Part shown: in pieces, positions 1 through 6,565 of the stretch
Position numbering within the stretch: the stretch's first letter is position 1
Layout of the letters: every line of letters begins with the position of its first letter
NCBI GenBank assembly: GCA_021789455.1
Contig: JAJYJN010000053.1
Coordinates: 1 to 7,081, forward strand
Reading direction: 5' to 3'
DNA: 7,081 nucleotides
DNA from: a bacterium
Lineage (GTDB): Bacteria > SZUA-79 > Acidulodesulfobacterales > Acidulodesulfobacteraceae
Position numbers and translations under genes: made by a program
The notes under the pieces: model-generated
What the model was told of the DNA's origin: nothing
The model's database searches: none
Seen by the model: the letters and a program-made list of their open reading frames with translations, nothing else

Positions 1-1
1 C

Positions 2-658
2 GTAACCTACGGGGAAAAAATTAAAATTATAAAACAGTCGAAGCTAAGTAAAAATGAAAACCTGTTCGGAGTCAATTTAAAAAGGGTTTCAAGATTAATC
101 GCATCGGACAGATGGGTTAAGGACGTTACGGTTTACAAGAAGTATCCGGATAAGATAGTGATAGTTTTAAAAAAAAGGAAAACGTTTGCAATGATATCTT
201 ATGAAAATAATCTTTATTACATAAGTCCGAACGGATATATAATAGGCAGGGCCGATTACGGCGTAGGCTATAAATATCCGGTTATTACAGGTTTAAATAT
301 AGACAGCGATAATGCCGGCGGTTATTTTAGGAAGCTCAGGAAGGCGTTGTATTTTTTAAAAATTGCAAGAGCTTCTATTCTTTCCGGCCTTATCGGCGAG
401 GTGCATATAGAAAAAGATAACGGAATAGCGGTTTATACAGGCAGCGGATTATATATAAAATTCGGCATAGGCATGTATAAAAACAAGCTTAAAACGCTTA
501 AGAAGCTGTTTTACGAAATCAACAGGCTTAATATTAAGTATAAGCCTTATATAAACTTAGAATATAAAGATGAAGCGGTTATAAAAGTAAACAGGGGCTC
601 CAGGGTATTGCCGGCAAATTATAAAAATAACGCGGTGTCGCCCGACGCCTTTAAATAA
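2..658 (+). CDS. ftsQ: Cell division protein FtsQ, 5'-truncated by the window edge
   Basis: The frame is open from base 2 and gives 218 residues before a TAA stop, so the cytoplasmic tail, the membrane helix and perhaps the first POTRA strand lie outside the window. The visible part begins in the POTRA domain. The run NLFGVNLKRVSRLIASD followed by RWVKDVTVYKKYPDKIVIVL (about residues 20-58) fits the family pattern of 'nlf.ldl..v...L..dpWVk.a.V.r.wPd.l.I.v'. The FtsQ beta domain follows, with the typical YYISPNGYIIG turn (about 71-81). FtsQ/DivIB family proteins span the inner membrane once and link early and late divisome proteins through FtsL and FtsB. An internal ATG/GTG start would cut the POTRA domain and is not the real start. 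The gene is followed 35 nt later by ftsA, the classical dcw order. The extreme C-terminus is poorly conserved and looks unstructured. Confidence 0.9.
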   Translation, partial: VTYGEKIKIIKQSKLSKNENLFGVNLKRVSRLIASDRWVKDVTVYKKYPDKIVIVLKKRKTFAMISYENNLYYISPNGYIIGRADYGVGYKYPVITGLNIDSDNAGGYFRKLRKALYFLKIARASILSGLIGEVHIEKDNGIAVYTGSGLYIKFGIGMYKNKLKTLKKLFYEINRLNIKYKPYINLEYKDEAVIKVNRGSRVLPANYKNNAVSPDAFK

Positions 659-683
659 AATAAATATATATCGGTTCAAAAAT

Positions 684-689
684 AGAGGA
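684..689 (+). promoter_or_regulatory. Ribosome binding site deciding the TTG start of ftsA
   Basis: AGAGGA lies 4 nt before TTG at 694. No ATG or GTG occurs in frame between the ftsQ stop and the first conserved residues of FtsA, so TTG is the only sensible start. A weak start codon with a moderate, close Shine-Dalgarno fits the low FtsA dose generally needed relative to FtsZ; that link is inference. Confidence 0.6.
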
Positions 690-693
690 CGAA

Positions 694-1932
694 TTGGAAA
701 AGAACAATAACATTTTTGTCGGATTAGACATAGGAACGACCAAAGTCTGCGCAATAGTCGCCGAGGCCAAAAACGATTCTTTAGAAATAATAGGCGTAGG
801 TACAAGCGGCTCCGCCGGACTTAAAAACGGCGTCGTAGTCAATATTGAAAATACGGTGGAATCTATTACCAAAGCCGTAGAAGACGCCGAACTTATGGCG
901 GGTTATCAAATTCAGGAAGCAGTAGTCGGGATTGCCGGTTCGCATATCCGCGGCTTCAGTTCCCGCGGAATAGTAGCCGTTAAAAGCAGAGAGGTGACCC
1001 AGCAGGATATAGACAGGGTAATATCCGCGGCTAAAACTATGTCCATACCTATGGACCATGAGGTCATACATGTAATTCCGCAGGGTTTTACCGTGGACGA
1101 CCAGGATGATATTAAAAATCCTATAGGCATGAGCGGTTTAAGGCTGGAAGCGAGCGTCCATATAGTCACGGCTTCAAGCATAGCGGCGCAGAATATCGTA
1201 AAATGCGCCAACAAGGCAGGGATAGACGTTTCCGAAATCGTTTTGGAACAAATTGCGTCCAGCGAGGCTGTTTTAACCGAAGACGAAAAAGAGCTGGGAG
1301 TAGCCCTTATAGACATCGGCGGCGGAACTACCGACGTAGCTATATTTCACAGGGGAAATATAGTGCATACCTTTGTAATACCGAAAGGGGGACAGAGCGT
1401 TACGAGCGACGTGTCTAAAGGGACTACGACTATTCCTCAGGAAGCCGAAAAAATTAAGATAAAATTCGGCATAGCAAAGGAATCGCTTGCCGGAAAGGAC
1501 GAGATAATAGAAATTCCCGGATTCGGGGGCAGGCCGCCGCGGCCCATATCCCGGCAGCTGCTCGGCAACATTATAGAACAGAGAATGGCCGAAATATTCA
1601 CGTGGATTAGGAAAAATATCGAAAAAAACGGTCTGGAAAGCAAAATCCTTTCCGGATACGTAATTACGGGAGGGGCAGCTCTCATAGACGGTTCGGCGGA
1701 ACTCGCCGTCGAAATTTTTAACGCTCCGGTAAGAATCGGCTATCCTTTGGATATGGGGGGTTTAACCGACGTTATAAGTTCTCCGATATATTCTACGGGA
1801 GTCGGACTCGTTAAATATGCGTATAAAAATAGAAACGGACTGAGTAAGAAATCTTTTTCTTCTAAAAACGGGGACAATCCGTTTGTTATTATAAAAAATT
1901 GGTTTTCCGATTTAATAGAATATTTTTTCTGA
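694..1932 (+). CDS. ftsA: Cell division protein FtsA (actin-like membrane anchor of FtsZ)
   Basis: FtsA is an ATP-binding actin homologue that tethers FtsZ filaments to the inner face of the cytoplasmic membrane and recruits later divisome proteins. The 412 residues match the usual family length. Visible landmarks are the phosphate-1 motif LDIGTTK (11-17), the 1C subdomain insert in place of the actin 1B domain (about 84-160), the phosphate-2 motif IDIGGGTTD (206-214) and the adenosine motif GYVITGGAAL (321-330). An amphipathic C-terminal helix, NPFVIIKNWFSDLIEYFF (395-412), is the expected membrane-targeting sequence, preceded by a Ser/Lys/Asn-rich linker. The start is a TTG, placed by its ribosome binding site and by the family's typical N-terminus a few residues before the first beta strand. 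It sits between ftsQ and ftsZ. Identification is firm. Confidence 0.97.
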   Translation: MEKNNNIFVGLDIGTTKVCAIVAEAKNDSLEIIGVGTSGSAGLKNGVVVNIENTVESITKAVEDAELMAGYQIQEAVVGIAGSHIRGFSSRGIVAVKSREVTQQDIDRVISAAKTMSIPMDHEVIHVIPQGFTVDDQDDIKNPIGMSGLRLEASVHIVTASSIAAQNIVKCANKAGIDVSEIVLEQIASSEAVLTEDEKELGVALIDIGGGTTDVAIFHRGNIVHTFVIPKGGQSVTSDVSKGTTTIPQEAEKIKIKFGIAKESLAGKDEIIEIPGFGGRPPRPISRQLLGNIIEQRMAEIFTWIRKNIEKNGLESKILSGYVITGGAALIDGSAELAVEIFNAPVRIGYPLDMGGLTDVISSPIYSTGVGLVKYAYKNRNGLSKKSFSSKNGDNPFVIIKNWFSDLIEYFF

Positions 1933-1952
1933 TAATTAATAAAAACGCTTAA

Positions 1953-1981
1953 TTTAATCGATATTTTTTACGATATATAAT
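1953..1981 (+). promoter_or_regulatory. Possible ftsZ promoter in the ftsA-ftsZ gap
   Basis: The 72-nt gap contains a perfect -10 hexamer TATAAT at 1976-1981, with only a weak -35 candidate (TTTAAT, 1953-1958) at 17 nt. The start of transcription would fall near 1988, just ahead of the ribosome binding site. The gap is very AT-rich, so a chance match is a real possibility. A dedicated ftsZ promoter here would agree with the common need for more FtsZ than FtsA. Confidence 0.35.
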
Positions 1982-1993
1982 AAGGCAGATAAA

Positions 1994-2000
1994 AGGAGGG
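1994..2000 (+). promoter_or_regulatory. Strong ribosome binding site of ftsZ
   Basis: AGGAGGG precedes two adjacent in-frame ATG codons at 2002 and 2005. The gap to the first is 1 nt, too short for normal initiation; to the second it is 4 nt. The second ATG is therefore preferred. Confidence 0.75.
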
Positions 2001-2004
2001 AATG

Positions 2005-3186
2005 ATGTTAGAATTTGTAGAAAATAATGAATTAACGGCAAAAATAAAAGTTGTAGGCATCGGCGGCGGAGGCGGCAATGCGGTTAATACCATGATAGCG
2101 GCGGGACTTTCCGGAGCCGATTTCATAGCGGCAAATACCGATGCCCAGGCATTAAAAGCAAACGCGTCGAGTATAAAAATCCAGCTCGGAGAACAGATTA
2201 CAAGGGGGCTGGGAGCCGGAGCCAATCCTGAAGTAGGAAAAAAATCGGCGTTAGAGGATAGAGAAAAAATCAGGGAGATTTTAGAAGGTTCGGATATGGT
2301 GTTTATTACCGCCGGACTCGGCGGAGGCACCGGAACCGGAGCTGCTCCCGTAATTGCGCAGATAGCCAAAGAAGTAGGAGCTTTAACCGTAGCCGTAGTC
2401 ACTAAGCCTTTTATTTTTGAAGGCAACAGAAGGATGAAACAGGCGGACGAAGGTTTAAGGGAACTCAAGGCTGTCGTCGATACGGTCATTACCATTCCAA
2501 ATCAGAGGCTTTTAGCCGTTGCGGGCAAATCTACTTCTATGCTCGATGCTTTTAAAAAGGTTGACGAGGTTCTTCTTCAAGCCGTTAAAGGCATATCCGA
2601 TTTAATAAATGTGCACGGCCTTATTAACGTCGATTTCGCCGACGTCAAGACTATAATGTCCGAAATGGGTATGGCGCTTATGGGGACGGGTATTGCGGAA
2701 GGGGAGAATAAGGCGCTGGAGGCGGCGCAGAAGGCCATTTCAAGCCCGTTATTAGAAGACATAAAGATAGAAGGCGCAAGGGGCCTTCTTATAAATGTCG
2801 CAGGCGGAAAGGATATGAGCATCTTTGAGGTAAACGAGGCGGCCGAAAAGATTAAATCCGAAGCCCACCCGGATGCCAATATAATATTCGGCGCAGTGAT
2901 AGACGATACTCTCGAAGACAAAATGATGGTAACGGTCATAGCCACGGGATTGGGTTCCGAAACGCGTCCGATTTCCTTGGTTTCCGTTAACGGCTCCGGC
3001 GCATCGCCTGTCCAGGTTAATGCCGCCAATCCTGAAAATCAACAGTTTCCCGAAGCCGCGGATATAAGCAACAAAACCGAATCCAAAACTATATATATAG
3101 ACAGATTTTCCGACAAAGAAGAAGAGGATGATTACGAAAGCGAAAGATACGATATCCCGACGTTTATGAGAAAACAGGCTGATTAA
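2005..3186 (+). CDS. ftsZ: Cell division protein FtsZ (tubulin-like GTPase)
   Basis: FtsZ polymerises with GTP into the cytoplasmic ring that marks and drives the division site. From the second ATG the protein has 393 residues, within the normal range. Landmarks are the N-terminal glycine loop GGGGGN (20-25), the tubulin signature GGGTGTG (106-112), and the T7 synergy loop NVDFADV (208-214) with Asp210 and Asp213, which complete the GTPase site of the next subunit. The core ends near residue 318. A variable, Asn/Glu-rich linker of about 60 residues follows, with an acidic run EEEDD (372-376). The conserved C-terminal peptide YDIPTFMRK (382-390) is the site that binds FtsA and other partners. 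All catalytic parts are intact. The adjacent ATG at 2002 would add only one Met. The gene follows ftsA, and a ModE-like gene starts 5 nt after its stop. Confidence 0.98.
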   Translation: MLEFVENNELTAKIKVVGIGGGGGNAVNTMIAAGLSGADFIAANTDAQALKANASSIKIQLGEQITRGLGAGANPEVGKKSALEDREKIREILEGSDMVFITAGLGGGTGTGAAPVIAQIAKEVGALTVAVVTKPFIFEGNRRMKQADEGLRELKAVVDTVITIPNQRLLAVAGKSTSMLDAFKKVDEVLLQAVKGISDLINVHGLINVDFADVKTIMSEMGMALMGTGIAEGENKALEAAQKAISSPLLEDIKIEGARGLLINVAGGKDMSIFEVNEAAEKIKSEAHPDANIIFGAVIDDTLEDKMMVTVIATGLGSETRPISLVSVNGSGASPVQVNAANPENQQFPEAADISNKTESKTIYIDRFSDKEEEDDYESERYDIPTFMRKQAD

Positions 3187-3191
3187 TCATT

Positions 3192-3569
3192 ATGCGGGGC
3201 GGAGGAGATTTTAAAGAATTCGATATTAAGGCAAAGATATGGCTTGAAAAAGACGGCGAACCGGTTTTCGGATTAGGCAGATTTCTTCTTCTTGAAAAAA
3301 TAGAATCTTCCGGTTCTATATCTTCTGCGGCAAAAGAACTCGGTTATTCTTATAAGAAAGCATGGAGTTTTATAAATCTTATGGAAAAAAGATTCGGTTT
3401 CGAACTGGTCAGTAAAAAAATCGGGGGGAGGCACGGAGGCGGTTCCGTTCTTACCGAAAAAGCAAAAAATATAATGAATATGTATGAAGAATTGCTGGAA
3501 AAAGAAAAAATTTTTTTAAAAGATTATTACAGGCACACCCCGCATCTTTTACACCCCTCGAAACATTGA
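3192..3569 (+). CDS. ModE-type N-terminal winged-helix DNA-binding protein, single domain
   Basis: This 125-residue protein matches the DNA-binding domain of the molybdate regulator ModE. It shows the leader strand IWLEKDGEPVFGLGRFLLLE (16-35), the helix-turn-helix core GSISSAAKELGYSYKKAW (41-58) and the glycine wing GGRHGGG (78-84). Full ModE continues into two molybdate-binding Mop domains; none is present, so molybdate sensing is not shown. Such single-domain proteins are often annotated as LysR-type or molybdate regulators and may act as simple repressors or DNA architectural proteins. The start lies 5 nt after the ftsZ stop with no clear Shine-Dalgarno before it, suggesting translational coupling. 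A strong GGAGGAG lies inside the gene at 3201-3207, with no usable start codon at the right distance after it. The last 12 residues are His-rich (RHTPHLLHPSKH) and are encoded opposite the Cys-rich end of the convergent radical SAM gene. The family call is firm; the function is open. Confidence 0.88.
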   Translation: MRGGGDFKEFDIKAKIWLEKDGEPVFGLGRFLLLEKIESSGSISSAAKELGYSYKKAWSFINLMEKRFGFELVSKKIGGRHGGGSVLTEKAKNIMNMYEELLEKEKIFLKDYYRHTPHLLHPSKH

Positions 3570-5266
3570 GGAGTAGTCTTAAAATTAGAGCCCCTAAAGC
3601 ACTCGTCCAAAAGATATTTTTTTGTGACCCCCTGGTCTATTATTTCCCATGGTAAAAGTTCGTCTTTGCCGAAATTTCTTATAAAGTCGTTTATGCCGTA
3701 TCCTTTAGCCTCCGCCGCATTTTTGAGGCTGATTTTATTTATAAAAGAATAAATCAAAATTTCGTTGGAAATTCTAGAACCCCTTGCAAAAAAAGCTTCG
3801 GTAAAAGCGGCGCTTAAAGAGTTTATATTAACATTGAGATTAGGCAGGCGCTTAAGTCCGTCCGTAATATAACGGGCTTTTTTGCGAAGAACGCCCGGAT
3901 CTTCAAAATTTTCCCATTGAAGCGGCGTCCATGCTTTCGGAACGAAAGGTCCGAAAGATGCCGTAAGCAGGCCTATTCTTTTATTGATTTTAGAGGCTTC
4001 TATAAACTCTTCCCGCATTATTTTAATAAGATTTATAGTTTCGTCAAGGTCATTTTTTTCTTCGCAGGGAAGTCCGAACATAAAATATAATTTTATATTT
4101 ACTATGCCCTTTTTTATTATATTTTTAAGGGCAGCCGTTATTTCATCGTTGCTTATATCTTTATTTATCATTCTCTTTAGCCGGTAAGAGCCTGTTTCTA
4201 TGCCGAGCGTTACGGTTTTAATGCCGGTTTCTTTTATTAAATCCAGATTATTTTCGTCAAGGCAGTCGAATCTTATCGAAGATAACGAAAAATGTTTTTT
4301 AGAATCTAAGGAAAACCGCATAATTTTATTTATATTTTTGCTGTCCATAGTGCCTAATCCAACGAATCCGGCTTTATCGCTTTCGTTCAGGGATTCTATG
4401 GCTTTAAAAACAGCGCCCGGTTTCGATTCTCTCTGAGGCAGATATATAAATCCGGCGCTGCAGAAGCGGCAGCCTCTTTTGCACCCCCTTTCTATTTCAA
4501 TCATATTTATATTGCTTAATTCCGAAAATTTAGTAGTAATAACAGAAGAAGAGAATACCGAATCCTTATCTGCCCATTTTCTTTTTATTTTTTCGGGAAA
4601 ACCGGGGAGATGCCTGATTTCGCTTAAGACGTTAGCCCTTTTTTTATCGAATATAAAATTATAGGCTGACGGCACGTATATGCCGTCTATTTTTGCCGCA
4701 TTTTCAAGGATTTCGTATTTATTTCCGTTTTCGGCTATTTTAAAAAAATCGGGGAAAATTGCTTCTGCCTCGCCTACAAACATAAGGTCGAAAATCGGGG
4801 CGACCGGCTCCGGATTTAAGAACGCTATCACTCCCCCCGCCATAATAAGGGGAAACGATTCGTCCCTGTCTTTCGAAAGGAAAGGAATTTTTTCTGCGGA
4901 TAAAATCGAAAGGATATTAGAGAAATCGTTTTCATAGCTTAACGAAAAAAATATGAAATCATAATTTACGAGCCTCTGCCTAGTTTCGATGGATATAATC
5001 CCTTTAGATGCATCGTCCTGTAAAAAAGCCCTGTCGCAGGATATAGAACCCGATTTATTTATCAATTCGTACGCCCTTAAAAAACCGAGATTAGACATTG
5101 CGACTCCGTAGTAGTTGGGAAATACGATGACGGCTTTTAAATATGCGCCGGAGCGTTTTATTAAATTGCTTCGTTCGGATTCTAGATAGATGTCGTACAG
5201 TTTTTGCAGGTTATTTTTATTATTAACGTTAAGGCGGGGATTGGAAAAATTCCGGTTTCTGGTCAT
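3527..5266 (-). CDS. Radical SAM protein with N-terminal B12-binding-like domain, TIGR03960 type
   Basis: The 579-residue protein has the radical SAM cluster motif CKRGCRFC (Cys262, 266, 269), which binds the 4Fe-4S cluster and SAM. Further core motifs are GIETGSYRLKRMINK (355-369) and LYFMFGLPCEE (393-403). The N-terminal 200 residues resemble a B12-binding Rossmann domain, with the TIGR03960-like stretch FPNYYGVAMSNLG (49-61), but the DxHxxG cobalamin-ligand motif is absent, so cobalamin binding is doubtful. The C-terminus holds a second cysteine set, Cys568, 572, 575 and 578 (ending CKRCGVCL), a mark of this family and a possible extra metal site. TIGR03960 proteins are uncharacterised and are often fused or linked to a DUF2344 protein; none is seen here. 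The start is 16 nt after the cbiX stop with no clear Shine-Dalgarno. The 3' end overlaps the ModE-like gene by 43 bp. The enzymatic reaction is unknown. Confidence 0.88.
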   Translation of the reverse strand: MTRNRNFSNPRLNVNNKNNLQKLYDIYLESERSNLIKRSGAYLKAVIVFPNYYGVAMSNLGFLRAYELINKSGSISCDRAFLQDDASKGIISIETRQRLVNYDFIFFSLSYENDFSNILSILSAEKIPFLSKDRDESFPLIMAGGVIAFLNPEPVAPIFDLMFVGEAEAIFPDFFKIAENGNKYEILENAAKIDGIYVPSAYNFIFDKKRANVLSEIRHLPGFPEKIKRKWADKDSVFSSSVITTKFSELSNINMIEIERGCKRGCRFCSAGFIYLPQRESKPGAVFKAIESLNESDKAGFVGLGTMDSKNINKIMRFSLDSKKHFSLSSIRFDCLDENNLDLIKETGIKTVTLGIETGSYRLKRMINKDISNDEITAALKNIIKKGIVNIKLYFMFGLPCEEKNDLDETINLIKIMREEFIEASKINKRIGLLTASFGPFVPKAWTPLQWENFEDPGVLRKKARYITDGLKRLPNLNVNINSLSAAFTEAFFARGSRISNEILIYSFINKISLKNAAEAKGYGINDFIRNFGKDELLPWEIIDQGVTKKYLLDECFRGSNFKTTPQCFEGCKRCGVCL

Positions 5267-5286
5267 GCGGCGGTATTATGTTTCAT
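5263..5286 (-). other. Seven-codon linker ORF between cbiX and the radical SAM gene
   Basis: On the - strand an ATG overlaps the cbiX stop (ATGA, 5286-5283), reads seven codons (MKHNTAA) and ends at a TGA that overlaps the radical SAM start (ATGA, 5266-5263). Ribosomes leaving cbiX could re-initiate here and be delivered to the next start, which lacks a ribosome binding site of its own. The geometry is directly visible. A working role is inference, and a chance arrangement in 24 bases cannot be excluded. Confidence 0.25.
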
Positions 5287-5657
5287 GCTGATTTCACCGA
5301 AGCTATCCTTTCGGTGACGAGTTCGGCTATTCTTTCGTCTATGCCGAGATGATCGCCTAATTTAATATTAATATCGGGGTATTTTTCTTTATATCCGTTG
5401 ATTATTTCCGGAATATCCCTCGAAACATGATTGCCCGAATATAAAAAATACGGTATTACGTATATGGATTCAAAATTTTCCCCTGCCAGTTTTTCGATAA
5501 TATAGCGTATGTTAGGTTCGGCATGTTCCAAATAGGCGCATTCTACGTTTATTCCCTTAAGTTTAGATTTTATTATTTCAGTTATGCTCTTAAGAATATC
5601 GTTGGCTTCGCTTCGTCTGGAACCGTGTCCGAGAAGAACTATCGATTCTTTTTTCAT
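5283..5657 (-). CDS. CbiX/SirB-type sirohydrochlorin chelatase, short form
   Basis: The 124-residue protein is a one-domain class II chelatase, which inserts Co2+ (cobalamin route) or Fe2+ (siroheme route) into sirohydrochlorin in the cytoplasm. It shows the N-terminal IVLLGHGSRR (6-15) with metal-binding His11, then AYLEHAEPN (41-49) and FLYSGNHVSRDIP (71-83) with the second conserved His77. The C-terminal GDHLGIDERIAELVTERI (101-118) is a typical end of the family. The length fits the small homodimeric CbiX-S form rather than the two-domain CbiX-L. The sequence alone does not say which metal is used. ATG at 5657 has an AAAGGA site 7 nt upstream. It is the first gene of a probable two-gene - strand unit with the radical SAM gene, and is divergent from the ABC ATPase gene. 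Confidence 0.88.
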   Translation of the reverse strand: MKKESIVLLGHGSRRSEANDILKSITEIIKSKLKGINVECAYLEHAEPNIRYIIEKLAGENFESIYVIPYFLYSGNHVSRDIPEIINGYKEKYPDINIKLGDHLGIDERIAELVTERIASVKSA

Positions 5658-5685
5658 AAATTTATCCTTTTTAAATTTATCCTTT
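5658..5685. repeat. Tandem 13-bp repeat doubling the cbiX ribosome binding site
   Basis: AAATTTATCCTTT occurs at 5658-5670 and again at 5673-5685, a period of 15. On the - strand each copy reads AAAGGATAAATTT, so the Shine-Dalgarno sequence is duplicated. Only the copy nearest the ATG is at working distance (7 nt); the other is 22 nt away. Confidence 0.8.
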
Positions 5686-5712
5686 CATTATACCGCCTAT
5701 ATATTTTATAAT
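5684..5712 (+). promoter_or_regulatory. Possible promoter of the ABC ATPase gene
   Basis: TTCATT (5684-5689) and a perfect TATAAT (5707-5712) are separated by 17 nt. Transcription would start near 5719, giving a leader of about 28 nt before the ATG. The -35 is weak and the region AT-rich. Confidence 0.4.
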
Positions 5713-5715
5713 ATT
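5687..5715 (-). promoter_or_regulatory. Possible promoter of cbiX and the radical SAM gene
   Basis: On the - strand a perfect TATAAT lies at 5692-5687. A -35 at the standard 17 nt would be 5715-5710 but is poor (AATATT). An alternative pair is TTGCAC (5731-5726) with TAAAAT (5708-5703), also at 17 nt. Some promoter is expected here because the two flanking genes diverge; which pair is used is uncertain. Confidence 0.35.
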
Positions 5716-5733
5716 ATTAAACGTTGTGCAATC

Positions 5734-5739
5734 GGGAGG
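5734..5739 (+). promoter_or_regulatory. Ribosome binding site deciding the ABC ATPase start
   Basis: GGGAGG stands 7 nt before ATG at 5747. An in-frame GTG at 5726 lies upstream of this site and would make the site part of the coding region, so it is rejected as the start. A second in-frame ATG at 5753 is possible but further away. Confidence 0.8.
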
Positions 5740-5746
5740 TTTTTTA

Positions 5747-6565
5747 ATGCGCATGAATGACGAATACGCCGTGAAGGTAGAACGCTTAGTTAAAAAATAT
5801 AAAGATTTGACCGCCGTGGACGATATTTCGTTCACCGTGAATAAAGGCGAATTTTTTGCGTTTCTTGGGCCTAACGGAGCCGGTAAAACTACAACTATAA
5901 AAATTCTTTGCACTCTTGTGCGGCAGACGAGCGGCTATGCATATATCAACGGCTATAACACCTTAACGGACCCGAAAGAAGTAAGAAAATCCATAGGTCT
6001 CGTATTTCAGGACCCGACGCTCGATAACGATTTAAGCGCATACGAAAATTTAAATTTTCACGCGAAACTATACGGAATGAATAAAAGCGCTATTAAAGAC
6101 AGGATAGATTATATATTAAATTTCATAGACCTATACGGATACAAAGATAAACCGGTAAAATTATTATCGGGCGGAATGAAAAGGAGGCTAGAGGTCGGAA
6201 GAGGACTGCTCCATTCCCCATCCGTCTTGTTCCTTGACGAGCCTACCGTAGGGCTTGATATCCAGACCAGAATAAATATGTGGGATTTTATAAACAGGCT
6301 CAGAAAAGAAGAGCGGACCACCGTATTTTTGACGACGCATTATATAGAAGAAGCCGAAAACTGCGATAATATAGCCATAATAGACAACGGAAAAATCATA
6401 GCGATAGACACGCCTTCCGCTTTAAAAAAGTCTGTAGAATCCAAAACCAACGAAATCGCCACGCTTTCCGACGTTTTCATATCGCTCGTGGGCAGGGAGA
6501 TAAGAGAAGAAACCGGTTCTGCGCTGGACAGAATGAGGGAATTCAGCAAAGCATTAAAAAGATAA
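5747..6565 (+). CDS. ABC transporter ATP-binding protein, DrrA-like (ABC-2 type)
   Basis: The 272-residue cytoplasmic ATPase would power an ABC-2 exporter. It has a complete nucleotide-binding set: Walker A GPNGAGKTT (41-49), the Q-loop Gln88 in VFQDPTLD, the ABC signature LLSGGMKRR (139-147), Walker B VLFLDEP (160-166) with catalytic Glu165, the D-loop GLD (169-171) and the switch His198 in FLTTHYIEEAE. The C-terminal SDVFISLVGREIREE stretch matches the tail common in the DrrA/NodI daunorubicin-resistance subfamily. Members usually sit directly before their membrane partner, an ABC-2 permease. Here the next gene is on the opposite strand and overlaps the end by 12 bp, so no permease is adjacent. 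The partner must lie elsewhere, or the gene has been separated from it. The substrate cannot be told. The gene is intact with good expression signals. Confidence 0.93.
   Translation: MRMNDEYAVKVERLVKKYKDLTAVDDISFTVNKGEFFAFLGPNGAGKTTTIKILCTLVRQTSGYAYINGYNTLTDPKEVRKSIGLVFQDPTLDNDLSAYENLNFHAKLYGMNKSAIKDRIDYILNFIDLYGYKDKPVKLLSGGMKRRLEVGRGLLHSPSVLFLDEPTVGLDIQTRINMWDFINRLRKEERTTVFLTTHYIEEAENCDNIAIIDNGKIIAIDTPSALKKSVESKTNEIATLSDVFISLVGREIREETGSALDRMREFSKALKR

Noticed and set aside
912..1316. 134-codon open frame on the - strand inside ftsA
   Set aside because: It lies wholly opposite a firmly identified gene, has no ribosome binding site that I can see and its product has no recognisable fold; it is a codon-use shadow.
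1968..3029. Long - strand open frames (175 and 150 codons) opposite ftsZ
   Set aside because: Low-complexity Ala/Pro/Ser-rich products are what the Gly/Ala-rich FtsZ codons give in antisense. No independent support.
3201..3207. GGAGGAG as the ribosome binding site for a shorter ModE-like protein
   Set aside because: No ATG, GTG or TTG lies at a working distance after it; the nearest in-frame candidate is a rare ATT 17 nt away. The motif simply encodes Gly-Gly.
3510..3518. In-frame T TTT TTA slippery heptamer near the end of the ModE-like gene, with a small hairpin about 40 nt downstream
   Set aside because: The A/T run is expected from Lys/Ile/Phe/Leu codons in this AT-rich DNA, the hairpin is too far away and too weak, and the shifted frame only reads antisense through the radical SAM gene.
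3556..3571. CCTCGAAACATTGAGG hairpin as a terminator for the ftsZ/ModE-like transcript
   Set aside because: No T run follows on either strand and the sequence is part of the conserved Cys-rich coding end of the radical SAM gene.
3984..4937. Several + strand open frames (61-85 codons) opposite the radical SAM gene
   Set aside because: Ile/Phe/Ser-rich products without start signals or conserved motifs; shadows of the - strand gene.
5726..5746. GTG at 5726 as an earlier start for the ABC ATPase
   Set aside because: The strong GGGAGG site lies downstream of it and is well placed for ATG at 5747; the extra seven residues look non-coding.
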